DNA of 64,000 nt from an uncultured Paracoccaceae bacterium (GTDB lineage Bacteria; Pseudomonadota; Alphaproteobacteria; Rhodobacterales; Rhodobacteraceae): assembly GCA_947497985.1 (NCBI GenBank), contig CANMIX010000003.1, positions 1-64,000 on the forward strand. Reading direction: 5' to 3'. Positions 7,615 through 16,012 of this stretch are shown here, piece after piece (the stretch's first letter is position 1; each line of letters opens with the position of its first letter). A program made the translations under genes and the position numbers. The notes under the pieces are model-generated. The model was not told the DNA's origin. It saw nothing but the letters and a program-made list of their open reading frames with translations, and ran no database searches.

Positions 7615-9120
7615 TTACTTGAACTCAATCTGGGACAGCTGAAGTTCGCTGTTGGTCCGGATTGAGGGTGCAAAGTCCAGGCGTTCATTCACTCGGCTAA
7701 AGCCAACCATGTGGAACAACATTGCATCGGCGATGACGTCTTCATGCAGGTAGCCAAACAGCTCTTTCCACTTGGCGGCGCGCTCGTCACCGGTGGCCGC
7801 TGTGGCTTCGGCGATCATCGCGTCAACCTTGGGGTCGGTCAGACCTGATTGCTGCCCTTCGGAGTGATACTTGAAGTACATCGAGAACACGGGATCGCCA
7901 TTGGCGTTGTCATGCTGGGCCTGAATGATTTCAGGACCACGATCCGCAGGGAACGGTTTTGCATAACGCTCCAGCCACTCACCCACTTCAACCATCTGCA
8001 GGTTGATGTTGAACCCAACGTCTTGGTACATGGCGTGCAGCGCTTCCATGGTCTCCAGAACATTGGCAAAGTTGTTGATACGGCCAATCATCGTGATCTC
8101 GGTATCAACTGGAACACCATCCGCACGTGCCTCGGCCAGCAGTTCTTTGGCGCGTTCTGGGTCATAGGGATAGGGTTTCAGATCGTGATCATAGCCGATG
8201 GTCGACGGCGGTGTGATCCCTGTCGCCAGCAATGTGCCATCCGCAAGAATTGTCCCGACAAAGGCTTCGCGGTCCACGGCCAGGCTCAAGGCTTCGCGCA
8301 CACGGCGATCGTTCAACGGTGGCTGTGCATGTTCCAGACGCAGGAACACGGTTTCCGAGTTGGGGTAAGAGAAATCCAGATCCGGATTGCTCGCATCCTG
8401 CAACGCGATATTGGGGGCAATGTCTGCCTCACCGGCTGCAACCATGGCGGCGCGCACGGCACTGTCTGCACGGAACACATAGGTCGCGTTCCGAACAGTT
8501 GGTTGCTCACCCCAATAATTCGGGTTCGCGGACAATTTGATATGCTGACCACGGGCATATTCGTCAAACGTATACGGGCCGGTGCCAATTGGATGATCGA
8601 CAAATTTGTCGAGCGGTGTGTCAGACGGCGTCACGGTGACAGTGGACATCAGCATCGGCAGGATTGGCTGTGCTGGATCAGCCGTCACATCCAATGTATG
8701 CGCATCGATGATGTTGGACGTGACTTCGATGCCACCAAAGAATTTGGCACCGATTTCACAAGCAATGGCTTCGGACTTCATCCGGACCAGTGAATGCGCG
8801 ACATCTTCGGCATCCATTGTGGAACCATCGCTAAACGTCACGCCATCGCGCAGATGAAACCGCCAGGTCCCGTCGCCCATGTCTTCCCAGCTTTCGGCAA
8901 GACGGGGTTGCAGACCCGTTTTGGGGTTCATTTCAGTGACTGTTTCGGAAATATTCTGAAACAGCACGCGGCCAACATTTGATTTGGTTGCTGAGCAGGG
9001 CTCAACGATTTCCAACTCTTCCGACAGCACAACAGTCACAGAATTGCTCTGTGCATAGGCGCCGGCGGCAATAGTTGATGACAGCAGCGACATCGCTGCG
9101 AGGTGTATGGATCGATTCAT
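7615..9120 (-). CDS. ABC transporter substrate-binding protein, SBP family 5 (peptide/nickel type)
   Basis: A 501-residue periplasmic binding protein with a Sec signal peptide (residues 1-24, cleavage after AGAYA). The body is an SBP_bac_5 domain with the usual landmarks: WRFHLRDGVTFSDG near 85-98, GTGPYTFDEYARG near 185, and REALSLAVDREAF near 270. The ATG at 9120 has gggagg 5 bases upstream. It is the first gene of the operon running down to 1302 and is divergent from a LysR gene. The ligand may be a peptide, opine or other solute; the family does not decide. Confidence 0.9.
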   Translation of the reverse strand: MNRSIHLAAMSLLSSTIAAGAYAQSNSVTVVLSEELEIVEPCSATKSNVGRVLFQNISETVTEMNPKTGLQPRLAESWEDMGDGTWRFHLRDGVTFSDGSTMDAEDVAHSLVRMKSEAIACEIGAKFFGGIEVTSNIIDAHTLDVTADPAQPILPMLMSTVTVTPSDTPLDKFVDHPIGTGPYTFDEYARGQHIKLSANPNYWGEQPTVRNATYVFRADSAVRAAMVAAGEADIAPNIALQDASNPDLDFSYPNSETVFLRLEHAQPPLNDRRVREALSLAVDREAFVGTILADGTLLATGITPPSTIGYDHDLKPYPYDPERAKELLAEARADGVPVDTEITMIGRINNFANVLETMEALHAMYQDVGFNINLQMVEVGEWLERYAKPFPADRGPEIIQAQHDNANGDPVFSMYFKYHSEGQQSGLTDPKVDAMIAEATAATGDERAAKWKELFGYLHEDVIADAMLFHMVGFSRVNERLDFAPSIRTNSELQLSQIEFK

Positions 9121-9240
9121 GTGTTCCTCCCAAAGAACGTAAGGCTCTCCCCTTCACGACCGCCGAATTGTGCCATCCGGTTGCCGTGTTGTAAAAAATT
9201 GTAAACATAGCGTGATTTGTAAATTCCAAAATTAGATGGC

Positions 9241-9263
9241 TGTGATATACAGATTGCATCACA
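9241..9263. promoter_or_regulatory. Candidate LysR operator, T-N11-A type
   Basis: TGTGAT and ATCACA form a perfect 6-bp inverted repeat separated by 11 bases, containing the T-N11-A core of LysR-type boxes. It lies between the divergent binding-protein (9120) and LysR (9297) genes, 34 bases before the LysR start, where an autoregulatory site is expected. The arms resemble half-sites for CRP, but the spacing is too wide for CRP. Confidence 0.5.
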
Positions 9264-9296
9264 CTTGTCTTGAAAACAGATCGAGGGGCACAGAGG

Positions 9297-10208
9297 ATGA
9301 CGCAAGGTCAATTTGAATATTTCCAAATGCGCTGTTTTGTTGCCGTAGCAGAAGAGCTCAGTTTTCGGCGCGCCGCTGAGCGGTTAAACATGACGCAGCC
9401 TCCTTTGTCGCGACAGATCAAGAACCTCGAAGAACGGGTCAATTTGATCCTTTTGGAACGCTCCAATCGCCACGTTGCCTTGACGTCGGCCGGAGAGAGT
9501 TTTTACCACAGTGCCTTGGAAATTATCAAGCGTTCTGAGATAGCTATACTGAATGCACGACAAGCTGAACGCGGGGAACTTGGTAATATTTCTATTGGTT
9601 TTGTGCCTTCGGCTGCGATGAAATTTGTACCGCTCGTAGCCTTGCAAATGGCCGAGAATCTGCCTGACGTACACCTCAACCCGGTTGAGATGATGGGCTA
9701 TGAAATTGTCGAAGCCCTACGATCAAATAAGATCGACTTTGGTCTTGCGCGGATGGAGCATCCCGGGGGAGAATTCGAACGCACCCAAGTGGTAAGTGAG
9801 CCTTTTACTTTGGCCCTCCATCGCAAAAATCACCTCGCAAATTTGGAAAATTTGTCAATTTCACATTTGGACGGCAAGGATTACGTCGCTTATTCTAAGG
9901 ATCGTGGAGGTTTCTTGGTTGAAACACTCAATGCGATGTTCGCGTCTTGCGGGGCGCTTCCCAAGACACGAATCGAGGCCAGTCAAACACATGCTGTGAT
10001 GAGCATGGTCAATCATGGGCTTGGATTTGCTCTGGTCCCCCGCTCGGCGCGGGTTATGCAAATGGAAAACATCGTGTTCCGAGACATCGAGATGCCCAAA
10101 CAGGTGCGTTCAGACATGTATCTGGTGTCGCGTTCTGGCCAGAATTCCGCTCTACGCACGCGCGTCAAAACCCAGATCATCGATGCTTTGGCGCAGTTTC
10201 GCGCGTAG
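9297..10208 (+). CDS. LysR family transcriptional regulator
   Basis: A 303-residue regulator. The N-terminal winged helix-turn-helix covers residues about 3-62 (SFRRAAERLNMTQPPLSRQI), followed by a linker helix and the LysR substrate-binding domain (about 90-295). The ATG at 9297 is preferred because gagggg sits 9 bases upstream and the HTH then starts at the usual distance; a TTG at 9270 is possible. It is divergent from the ABC operon starting at 9120 and is probably its activator or repressor, responding to a pathway metabolite. Confidence 0.88.
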   Translation: MTQGQFEYFQMRCFVAVAEELSFRRAAERLNMTQPPLSRQIKNLEERVNLILLERSNRHVALTSAGESFYHSALEIIKRSEIAILNARQAERGELGNISIGFVPSAAMKFVPLVALQMAENLPDVHLNPVEMMGYEIVEALRSNKIDFGLARMEHPGGEFERTQVVSEPFTLALHRKNHLANLENLSISHLDGKDYVAYSKDRGGFLVETLNAMFASCGALPKTRIEASQTHAVMSMVNHGLGFALVPRSARVMQMENIVFRDIEMPKQVRSDMYLVSRSGQNSALRTRVKTQIIDALAQFRA

Positions 10209-10236
10209 GATTAGGGTCAGGCAAAATAGATAAATT

Positions 10237-10264
10237 GAGAATGCTCCGATAAGGGAACATTCTC
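10237..10264 (+). terminator. Hairpin between convergent genes, possible terminator
   Basis: GAGAATG pairs with CATTCTC, with a further 3-bp inner stem after one mismatch. It lies 29 bases past the LysR stop and before the convergent SDR gene. Only a weak T run follows, so termination is uncertain. Confidence 0.4.
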
Positions 10265-10326
10265 TTGGCCGTCGGGTTAATAAAACCGGTTTTTCAAAAG
10301 GTGAATCTGCGGCGAGCTACGTGGCC

Positions 10327-11100
10327 TCAGGTCAAGCCAGGCAAACCGACCAACTTGCGTCCTTCTTCGGTTTTCAGAGAGAAATCCTGCCCGAGGAATG
10401 CATCGCCGCCGGCTCCGCACAGATAGGTGATGCCCTGCGCCACCCAGTCCGCAGGGATATGGACTGATGGATCAAGCTGGCTGACAGGGTTGATGCCGGA
10501 CGCTTTGATCGAAACTTGCATCTCTGTCGCCACGGTTCCGGGGCTTAGGCCGATCACCCGCACCCCTTGGTCGGCGTATTCTTTGTGCGCCACACCGGTC
10601 AACCGCAGCACGGCTGCTTTGGAGGCGCAATAATGCGACCAGCCCTCAAGGAAAGAATTCGCCGCACCGGATGAGATATTGATAATGGTGCCGCCGCCCT
10701 GGGCTGTCATGATCGGAATGGCATAGCGCAGCCCGTAATAGACGCCTTTGACATTGGTATCGATCACCTGTGTCCAGGCCTCGGGATCGCTGTCGGCAAT
10801 GCGGGTGATGGGGTCAATCAGGCCCGCATTGTTGACCAGAATATCGACGCTTGAAAATGCAGCCAACGTGCCGCTGATCAGCTCTTCGACTGCGGCGCGA
10901 TCGCTGACATCGCAGGTTTGAGCGACCGCTTGGTGCCCGTCGGCCCGCAGCTCTGCGGCGATGCGTTCGATATCCGCGCCAGAGCGTGCGGCCAGTACGA
11001 CCTTGGCCCCTTTGGCTGCGAGGTCACGTGCGGCGGCTTCACCGATGCCTCTGCTGGCACCGGTGATGATGGCGGTCTTATTGCTGAAATCTGGCATCAT
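10327..11100 (-). CDS. SDR family NAD(P)-dependent oxidoreductase
   Basis: A 257-residue classical short-chain dehydrogenase. The cofactor motif TGASRGIG is at 13-20, NNAG at 90-93, the catalytic Ser at 143/144, and Tyr157 and Lys161 in YCASK. All catalytic residues are present. SDRs of this kind oxidise or reduce small alcohols or ketones, usually with NADP when a basic residue (here Arg39 in AARS) follows beta strand 2. It starts ATGATG 2 bases after the YceI stop, so the two are probably co-transcribed. The substrate is unknown. Confidence 0.87.
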   Translation of the reverse strand: MMPDFSNKTAIITGASRGIGEAAARDLAAKGAKVVLAARSGADIERIAAELRADGHQAVAQTCDVSDRAAVEELISGTLAAFSSVDILVNNAGLIDPITRIADSDPEAWTQVIDTNVKGVYYGLRYAIPIMTAQGGGTIINISSGAANSFLEGWSHYCASKAAVLRLTGVAHKEYADQGVRVIGLSPGTVATEMQVSIKASGINPVSQLDPSVHIPADWVAQGITYLCGAGGDAFLGQDFSLKTEEGRKLVGLPGLT

Positions 11101-11102
11101 GT

Positions 11103-11774
11103 TTACTCGTTTGGACCTTTGAAGCCTTCGACGCGGCCCCAGTTGCAGGGAATGTTGGTGTCTGGCGTGCCTGCACAGTCGACCAGGTCGAAATGCATGT
11201 CCAGATCGATTGACAGGCCGGTTGGCGAGCCGAGGAAAGCGATGAAATCCATGCCGTGGTCCAAGCGCAGCAATTCACCGGTGACTTCAAAACCCAGCAC
11301 CGGCACTTCATCATAGTTGGGAATGAACGCCGGATAGGTGGTGTTGCGGACCAGTTCAAAATCCAGTGTCAGCGGTGCGGTTTGACCGCGCAGGGTCAGA
11401 TCGCCGTGCAGTTTACCCGAGGTCGGGGTGAGCATCTCTACCGTGTTGGAAACATAGGTGATCTGCGGGTTTTTCTCAGCGTCCAGATAGTCGCCTTGGC
11501 GCAGGTGGGTGTCACGCCCGGCATGGTTGCTGTCGACAGAGTCCGCCTGAACGGTAAAGGTAATTTTTGAATTGGTCGGATCGTCTTCGTCCAAGATGAA
11601 GGTCCCGCCGAAATCGCGGAACTGACCCACCGTCGAGCTGAGCCCCATGTGGTCGATTTCCCAGCCGACATAGGCGTGGCCAAGGTCCATGGTCCATTCC
11701 TTTGGCGCAGCCAAGGCTGTTGAGGTTTGGGCAAGAACTGTGGCGACGGCAAGCGTTGACAAAAGGCGTTTCAT
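11103..11774 (-). CDS. YceI family periplasmic protein
   Basis: A 223-residue YceI/lipocalin-like beta-barrel protein. A Sec signal peptide spans residues 1-22 (ending ALAAP). The domain begins at the typical tryptophan/histidine start (WTMDLGHAYVGWEIDHMGLS) and contains GDYLDAEKNPQITYVS and GDLTLRGQTAPLTLDFEL, the conserved strands that in TT1927b bind a polyisoprenoid. The ATG at 11774 follows aggga and begins the signal peptide; a longer frame up to 11879 would run into the LysR operator. Family members are linked to isoprenoid binding, acid or oxidative stress. It is divergent from LysR at 11889. Confidence 0.87.
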   Translation of the reverse strand: MKRLLSTLAVATVLAQTSTALAAPKEWTMDLGHAYVGWEIDHMGLSSTVGQFRDFGGTFILDEDDPTNSKITFTVQADSVDSNHAGRDTHLRQGDYLDAEKNPQITYVSNTVEMLTPTSGKLHGDLTLRGQTAPLTLDFELVRNTTYPAFIPNYDEVPVLGFEVTGELLRLDHGMDFIAFLGSPTGLSIDLDMHFDLVDCAGTPDTNIPCNWGRVEGFKGPNE

Positions 11775-11867
11775 AGCAAAATCCCTGTTGTGATGGTGGT
11801 GATCTAAGTTGCTTGCCCACAGATTATTTACTGAACAAGCTGCGACAAATAATTGATCCATCCCTAT

Positions 11868-11890
11868 ATTCATGCACATATTGCATGAAT
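11868..11890. promoter_or_regulatory. Perfect inverted repeat overlapping a LysR start codon
   Basis: Arms ATTCATGCA and TGCATGAAT (9 bp each, perfect) flank a 5-base centre. The repeat contains a T-N11-A LysR core and its right arm covers the first two bases of the LysR ATG at 11889. It lies in the divergent YceI-LysR intergenic region, so it is a strong candidate for an autoregulatory operator. Confidence 0.6.
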
Positions 11891-12788
11891 GGACAGTTCA
11901 GCACTTAAAACCATTCTTCGGGTCCGGGACATGGCCAGCATCGCAGGCGCCGCACGGGTGCTGGATGTGGACCCATCGTCGGTGTCACGTGTGGTGGCGG
12001 CAGTTGAGGCCGAGCTCGGGACGCGTCTGTTCCACCGCACCACCCGCCGTTTGACCGTCACCGAGGAAGGGCAGCGCTATTTACAACGCGTGGCCCCGTT
12101 GCTGGATGAGCTGGATGCGGCCAAGGAAGAGGCTGCCAGCGCGCGCACCCAGCCCAGTGGCCAATTGCGGCTGACGGCCTCGGTCGCCTTTAGCTGCAAG
12201 GTGCTGATGCCGCTTTTGTTGCGGTTTCAGGAGGAATACCCCAACATTGTGGTCGACCTGCAAAGCAGTGATGCAAACCTTGATCTGGTGGAAAACGGTA
12301 TTGATCTTGCCGTGCGCCTTGCGCCATCTCCGCGTGGCGACCTGATTTCCACCCGTTTGATGCGCACCACTTACAAAGTGGTGGCAAGCCCGGATTATCT
12401 GCGCGAGGTGGATCAGCCTGATCATCCCAACGCGCTGCAGCAGATGAATTGTCTGCGCTATGCATTGCGCGGGTTGCAGGATGATTGGCATTTTCGCAGC
12501 GACAGGGTTGATGCGTTTGTTGTGCCTGTGCGCGGCTCTCCGTTGGTGTCAAATGCGCTGGCGCTGCGGGATGCCGCCATTGCAGGGGCAGGCGTTGCGT
12601 TGCTGGCCGATTGGTTGGTGGACCCGGACCTGCAGGACGGCAATCTGGTACAGCTGTTCCCAGAGTATCAAAGCACGGTATCGGAATTTGAAACAGCCGC
12701 CTGGATGTTGTTTCCGGACCGCACATATCTGCCGCGCAAAGTGCGGGTGATGATTGATTTCCTCAAGCGTGAGTTACGCGACGTTTAG
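11889..12788 (+). CDS. LysR family transcriptional regulator
   Basis: A 299-residue LysR protein. The HTH covers residues about 5-62 (ASIAGAARVLDVDPSSVSRV), and a substrate-binding domain of the CrgA/PA2206-like group (QLRLTASVAFSCKVLMPLLL, then NGIDLAVRLAPSPRGDLIST) follows. It is divergent from the yceI-SDR pair and probably controls it, since a perfect inverted repeat overlaps its own start codon. No other in-frame start better fits the HTH position. The inducer is unknown. Confidence 0.87.
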   Translation: MDSSALKTILRVRDMASIAGAARVLDVDPSSVSRVVAAVEAELGTRLFHRTTRRLTVTEEGQRYLQRVAPLLDELDAAKEEAASARTQPSGQLRLTASVAFSCKVLMPLLLRFQEEYPNIVVDLQSSDANLDLVENGIDLAVRLAPSPRGDLISTRLMRTTYKVVASPDYLREVDQPDHPNALQQMNCLRYALRGLQDDWHFRSDRVDAFVVPVRGSPLVSNALALRDAAIAGAGVALLADWLVDPDLQDGNLVQLFPEYQSTVSEFETAAWMLFPDRTYLPRKVRVMIDFLKRELRDV

Positions 12789-12918
12789 GCGAAACTGTGG
12801 TAACGTTTGCCGGAAGTTGCCCGATGATGCGGTTCCAAAGACCGGGATGTTTTGCTATCGCGCGCGGCGTGCAAAGGCACAATTTAAATACCTGCATACT
12901 TACCAAAAAGGGCAATCA

Positions 12919-13479
12919 ATGCGTCCGACAGAACGACAGAAAATGGCAGCGGGTGAATGGTATACATGTTTAGACGACGAACTGGCAGCGCTGCGCGAAA
13001 CCGCCCGAGACGCGGTTTTTGAACATAATTCTCTGCCACCAAACCAGCGGGGCAATTTGGGCCCTAAATTGCGCCAGTTGATGGATGCGCCAACCGCATT
13101 GGTTGAGGCACCGTTCCATTGCACCTATGGCTATAATGTAAAGTTGGGCGATCAGGTCTTCCTGAATGCGGGGTGCACCATTTTGGATTGCGCGCCCGTA
13201 ACCATAGAAGAGCAAACCCTGCTGGGCCCCTATGTGCAGATCTATTGCGCAGAGCATCACATGGATCCGGAAAAGCGCAGTGTCGAAGGTTTGGAAATCG
13301 CCAAGCCTGTGCGCATCGGCAAGCGTGCTTGGATTGGTGGTGGCGCTATTATTTTGGCCGGAGTTACAATTGGCGATGGCGCTGTTGTGGGCGCGGGTAG
13401 CATTGTCACCAAAGACGTCGCACCCGGGCAGGTGGTTGTCGGAAACCCGGCACGGCCCACGCCATTAAGCAGCGCATGA
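12919..13479 (+). CDS. Maltose/galactoside-type sugar O-acetyltransferase
   Basis: A 186-residue acetyl-CoA-dependent O-acetyltransferase of the LacA/Maa/NodL family. An N-terminal Mac segment (MRPTERQKMAAGEWYTCLDD, then the two-helix region to about 60) precedes a left-handed beta helix of hexapeptide repeats (about 70-180). The catalytic histidine lies in IYCAEHHMDPE. The C-terminal VVVGNPAR loop is typical. The ATG at 12919 gives the normal family N-terminus; a longer in-frame extension from 12754 overlaps the LysR gene and is unlikely. The natural acceptor sugar is unknown. Confidence 0.9.
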   Translation: MRPTERQKMAAGEWYTCLDDELAALRETARDAVFEHNSLPPNQRGNLGPKLRQLMDAPTALVEAPFHCTYGYNVKLGDQVFLNAGCTILDCAPVTIEEQTLLGPYVQIYCAEHHMDPEKRSVEGLEIAKPVRIGKRAWIGGGAIILAGVTIGDGAVVGAGSIVTKDVAPGQVVVGNPARPTPLSSA

Positions 13480-13548
13480 TTTAAGTTTGAGCGGGGGACC
13501 TTTGCGTTTTTTGTCTGAAATCTGTGTCCGAGGCCTTGTTTCACGAGT

Positions 13549-13579
13549 ATAACGTTAGTGAATTACAAGGATTAACGTC
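13549..13579. promoter_or_regulatory. Possible operator upstream of the MarR gene
   Basis: ATAACGTT at 13549-13556, 24 bases before the MarR start, is identical to the first eight bases of the large palindrome at 17013-17039. A second aacgt (13573-13578) lies just before the start codon. The shared word suggests that one regulator could bind both places; the match is short and could be chance. Confidence 0.35.
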
Positions 13580-14101
13580 ATGTCAGACCCGAATTCCAGC
13601 AAACGTCGCATCGTTTCCTCCCGCCATCTTGCCGAAGGCGAAGGGTGGGAGGCATCCGAGGTCGAATACGGGATGATTATCGCCTACAATGCGTTCTCAC
13701 GATGGATGACACGATGCATGTCGGCAGCTGGCAATGCGAACCTCACCCCGCTCGAAATTTTGGTGTTGCATAATGTGAACCATCGGGCGCGGGATAAGCG
13801 ATTGAATGACATCTGTTTTTTGCTGAACATTGAAGACACGCATACGGTCAACTACGCCCTGCGCAAACTGATGAAGATGGAACTTCTGGTCTCGGAAAAA
13901 CGTGGCAAGGAAGTGTTTTACAGCACATCAGAAACCGGTGAGGAACTGTGCCGGGGGTATCGGGACGTGCGCGAACGCTGTTTTCTGGATGGGTTGTCGC
14001 ATCTCGATATGAGCGGTGATCAGATGCGCGAGATCGCGGCCAGCCTGCGTGCCCTGTCCGGGCAATATGATCAGGCCAGCCGCGCCGCGGCATCTTTGTG
14101 A
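13580..14101 (+). CDS. MarR-like winged-helix transcriptional regulator
   Basis: A 173-residue winged-helix protein. A long first helix (YGMIIAYNAFSRWMTRCMSA) is followed by a MarR-type core (NLTPLEILVLHNVNHRARDK), a recognition helix near NIEDTHTVNYALRKLMKMEL and a wing (SEKRGKEVFYSTSETGEEL). It is convergent with the TRAP operon, whose stop lies only 7 bases away. The link to the TRAP and oxoprolinase genes is positional and rests also on a shared sequence word in its promoter and theirs. The effector is unknown. Confidence 0.8.
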   Translation: MSDPNSSKRRIVSSRHLAEGEGWEASEVEYGMIIAYNAFSRWMTRCMSAAGNANLTPLEILVLHNVNHRARDKRLNDICFLLNIEDTHTVNYALRKLMKMELLVSEKRGKEVFYSTSETGEELCRGYRDVRERCFLDGLSHLDMSGDQMREIAASLRALSGQYDQASRAAASL

Positions 14102-14108
14102 CGCCTAT

Positions 14109-15416
14109 TTAGGAAGACATCAGCTCTGGCAGGAATGTCACGATCTGCGGGAAAAGGCAGATCAGCAGGACACCAAGCAGCAGGAGCAAAAAGAAGGGAA
14201 ACGCCGCCTTGGCGATACGCAGGATGTTGTATTTTGTCATGCCCTGAATGACGAACAGGTTGAACCCGACCGGCGGTGTGATCTGGCTCATCTCAACCAC
14301 GACAACCAGATAGATGCCAAACCACAATGGATCGATGCCAACGGCGTCAATCATCGGCATCACAATCGATGTGGTCAAAACCACAACCGAGATCCCATCC
14401 AGGAAACAGCCCAGCACGATGAAAAACACGGTCAAGGCCAGCAACAGTTCTGTCTGGCTCAACCCCATCTCACCGATCCAGGCTGCCAGATTACGGGGAA
14501 GGCCGGTGAACCCCATCGCAACAGACAGATAGGCGGCGCCCAGCAGGATCAATGCGATCATGCAAGACGTGCGCGTGGCGGACATCAGCGCATCAATCAA
14601 CAAGGCCCGACTAAAAGATCCAGACGCCCATGCCAGGGCAATGGAAAGCAAAACACCAAGGGCCGCAGCATCGGTTGGCGAGGCAAGGCCGGTATAGATC
14701 GACCCGATCACGCCGACGATCAACAGGGCAACCGGCAACAGATTGCGGGAGGCTTTGAGCTTTTCTAGAAAACTGAACTGTCCTTCTTCGTGCGGAATAA
14801 GGTCTGGGTTCATCCAGGCCCGGACGGCGACATAGCCGGCAAACAGGCTGATCAACAAGAATCCGGGCAAAATGCCAGCAATGAACAGCCGGGCAATCGA
14901 TTGCTCGGTTGCGACACCATACACGATCAGGATGATCGACGGTGGGATCAACAGGCCCAGCGTGGCGGACCCCGCCAAGGTGCCAATGATCAGACTGTCC
15001 GGATATCCGCGTTTGGTCAATTCCGGCACCGACATGCGGCCAATGGTGGCGGCAGTCGCGGCAGATGAGCCAGAGACGGCCGCAAAGATCGCACAGCCAA
15101 AGATATTGATATGCAACAACCGCCCTGGCATGCGGCCAAGCCATGGGGCCAGGCCTGAAAACATATCTTGGCTCAGGCGGGAGCGCAAAAGGATCTCTCC
15201 CATCAGAATAAACAACGGCAAGGCGGTCAACGGCCAGCTGTGGGAATGGCCCCACAGCGTTGTGCCAAGGATCAACCCTGCGGGCGCGTTGGAAAAGGCA
15301 AACATGGCGACCAGACCCACAACACCAAGGGAAATGGCAACCCAAAGACCCGCAGCCAAACACAGCATCATGACCCCAAGGAGGGTGAGGGCGATAAGAG
15401 GATCAGACATCGTCAC
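14109..15416 (-). CDS. dctM: TRAP transporter large permease subunit (DctM)
   Basis: A 435-residue membrane protein with about 12 hydrophobic segments, the DctM domain of a tripartite ATP-independent periplasmic transporter, which imports organic acids using the sodium gradient. Family motifs include ALPLFILMGEILLRSRL near 45-60, SGSSAATAATIGRMSVPELT near 95-115 and DGISVVVLTTSIVMPMIDAV near 340-360. The start overlaps the DctQ stop (atga). It forms an operon with dctQ and dctP and is divergent from the oxoprolinase gene, so pyroglutamate or a related acid is a plausible but unproven substrate. Confidence 0.92.
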   Translation of the reverse strand: MTMSDPLIALTLLGVMMLCLAAGLWVAISLGVVGLVAMFAFSNAPAGLILGTTLWGHSHSWPLTALPLFILMGEILLRSRLSQDMFSGLAPWLGRMPGRLLHINIFGCAIFAAVSGSSAATAATIGRMSVPELTKRGYPDSLIIGTLAGSATLGLLIPPSIILIVYGVATEQSIARLFIAGILPGFLLISLFAGYVAVRAWMNPDLIPHEEGQFSFLEKLKASRNLLPVALLIVGVIGSIYTGLASPTDAAALGVLLSIALAWASGSFSRALLIDALMSATRTSCMIALILLGAAYLSVAMGFTGLPRNLAAWIGEMGLSQTELLLALTVFFIVLGCFLDGISVVVLTTSIVMPMIDAVGIDPLWFGIYLVVVVEMSQITPPVGFNLFVIQGMTKYNILRIAKAAFPFFLLLLLGVLLICLFPQIVTFLPELMSS

Positions 15417-15937
15417 ACCTCATCCGGGTTGCCCAGCACGGAGCGGCCGGTTGTGCAAAGATCATAAGCCGTATGCAGTAGCGCGACAAACAAGAGCGAC
15501 AACCCAACCACCATCACGCTTTGTGGGATCCATAGGGGAACCGGAATGATCCCGTTGGAGACATCGCCATAATGCAGGCTCTCCGCCACCAAGGCGCCTG
15601 CATACCACGTGGCATATCCCGCGAACCCAATCCCGACCAAAATCACCAGCACTTCTGCAACCAGTGCCACTTGGCGTGGCAGACGTTGCACGACAAGTCC
15701 AACGCGAATGTGTCCACCGGACCGCAGCGTATAGGCCATCGCCAGAAAGGTGGATCCCGCCAGCATAAATCCTGCGAAATCCGCATATGATGGAATGGTG
15801 GACGGTAAAACGCCAGGCATCAGCCGCCCGAACATGTTCAAGCCCACTTGCGCGCAGACCAGGCCACATATTGCCAAAATTAGCCAGGCGCTGATGGCCC
15901 CGGCTACGTTGTAAATTCTGTTCAAGATTAGGATCAT
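15413..15937 (-). CDS. dctQ: TRAP transporter small permease subunit (DctQ)
   Basis: A 174-residue protein with four membrane helices (about 10-35, 50-70, 90-115, 135-155). The DctQ signature YTLRSGGHIRVGLVVQRLP links helices two and three. The size and topology are typical. It overlaps dctM by 4 bases. Between it and dctP lies a terminator-like hairpin, so the membrane genes are probably made in smaller amounts than the binding protein. Confidence 0.9.
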   Translation of the reverse strand: MILILNRIYNVAGAISAWLILAICGLVCAQVGLNMFGRLMPGVLPSTIPSYADFAGFMLAGSTFLAMAYTLRSGGHIRVGLVVQRLPRQVALVAEVLVILVGIGFAGYATWYAGALVAESLHYGDVSNGIIPVPLWIPQSVMVVGLSLLFVALLHTAYDLCTTGRSVLGNPDEV

Positions 15938-15964
15938 CCAAACAGCCCCCTGTTATAGCAAACA

Positions 15965-15996
15965 CAAAAAGGGCCGGCCAACTCATCTGCCGACCC
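15965..15996 (-). terminator. Attenuating terminator between dctP and dctQ
   Basis: On the minus strand an 8-bp stem (gggtcggc / gccggccc, one G-U pair) with a 10-base loop is followed directly by a T run. It has the form of an intrinsic terminator inside the operon, 16 bases after dctP. Confidence 0.65.
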
Positions 15997-16012
15997 CTCC
16001 CGGTTTGCGTGA

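Noticed and set aside
9241-9263. CRP/FNR-like site
   Set aside because: TGTGA and TCACA are present, but CRP sites need a 6-base centre between these 5-mers and here it is 13 bases. A LysR box fits better.
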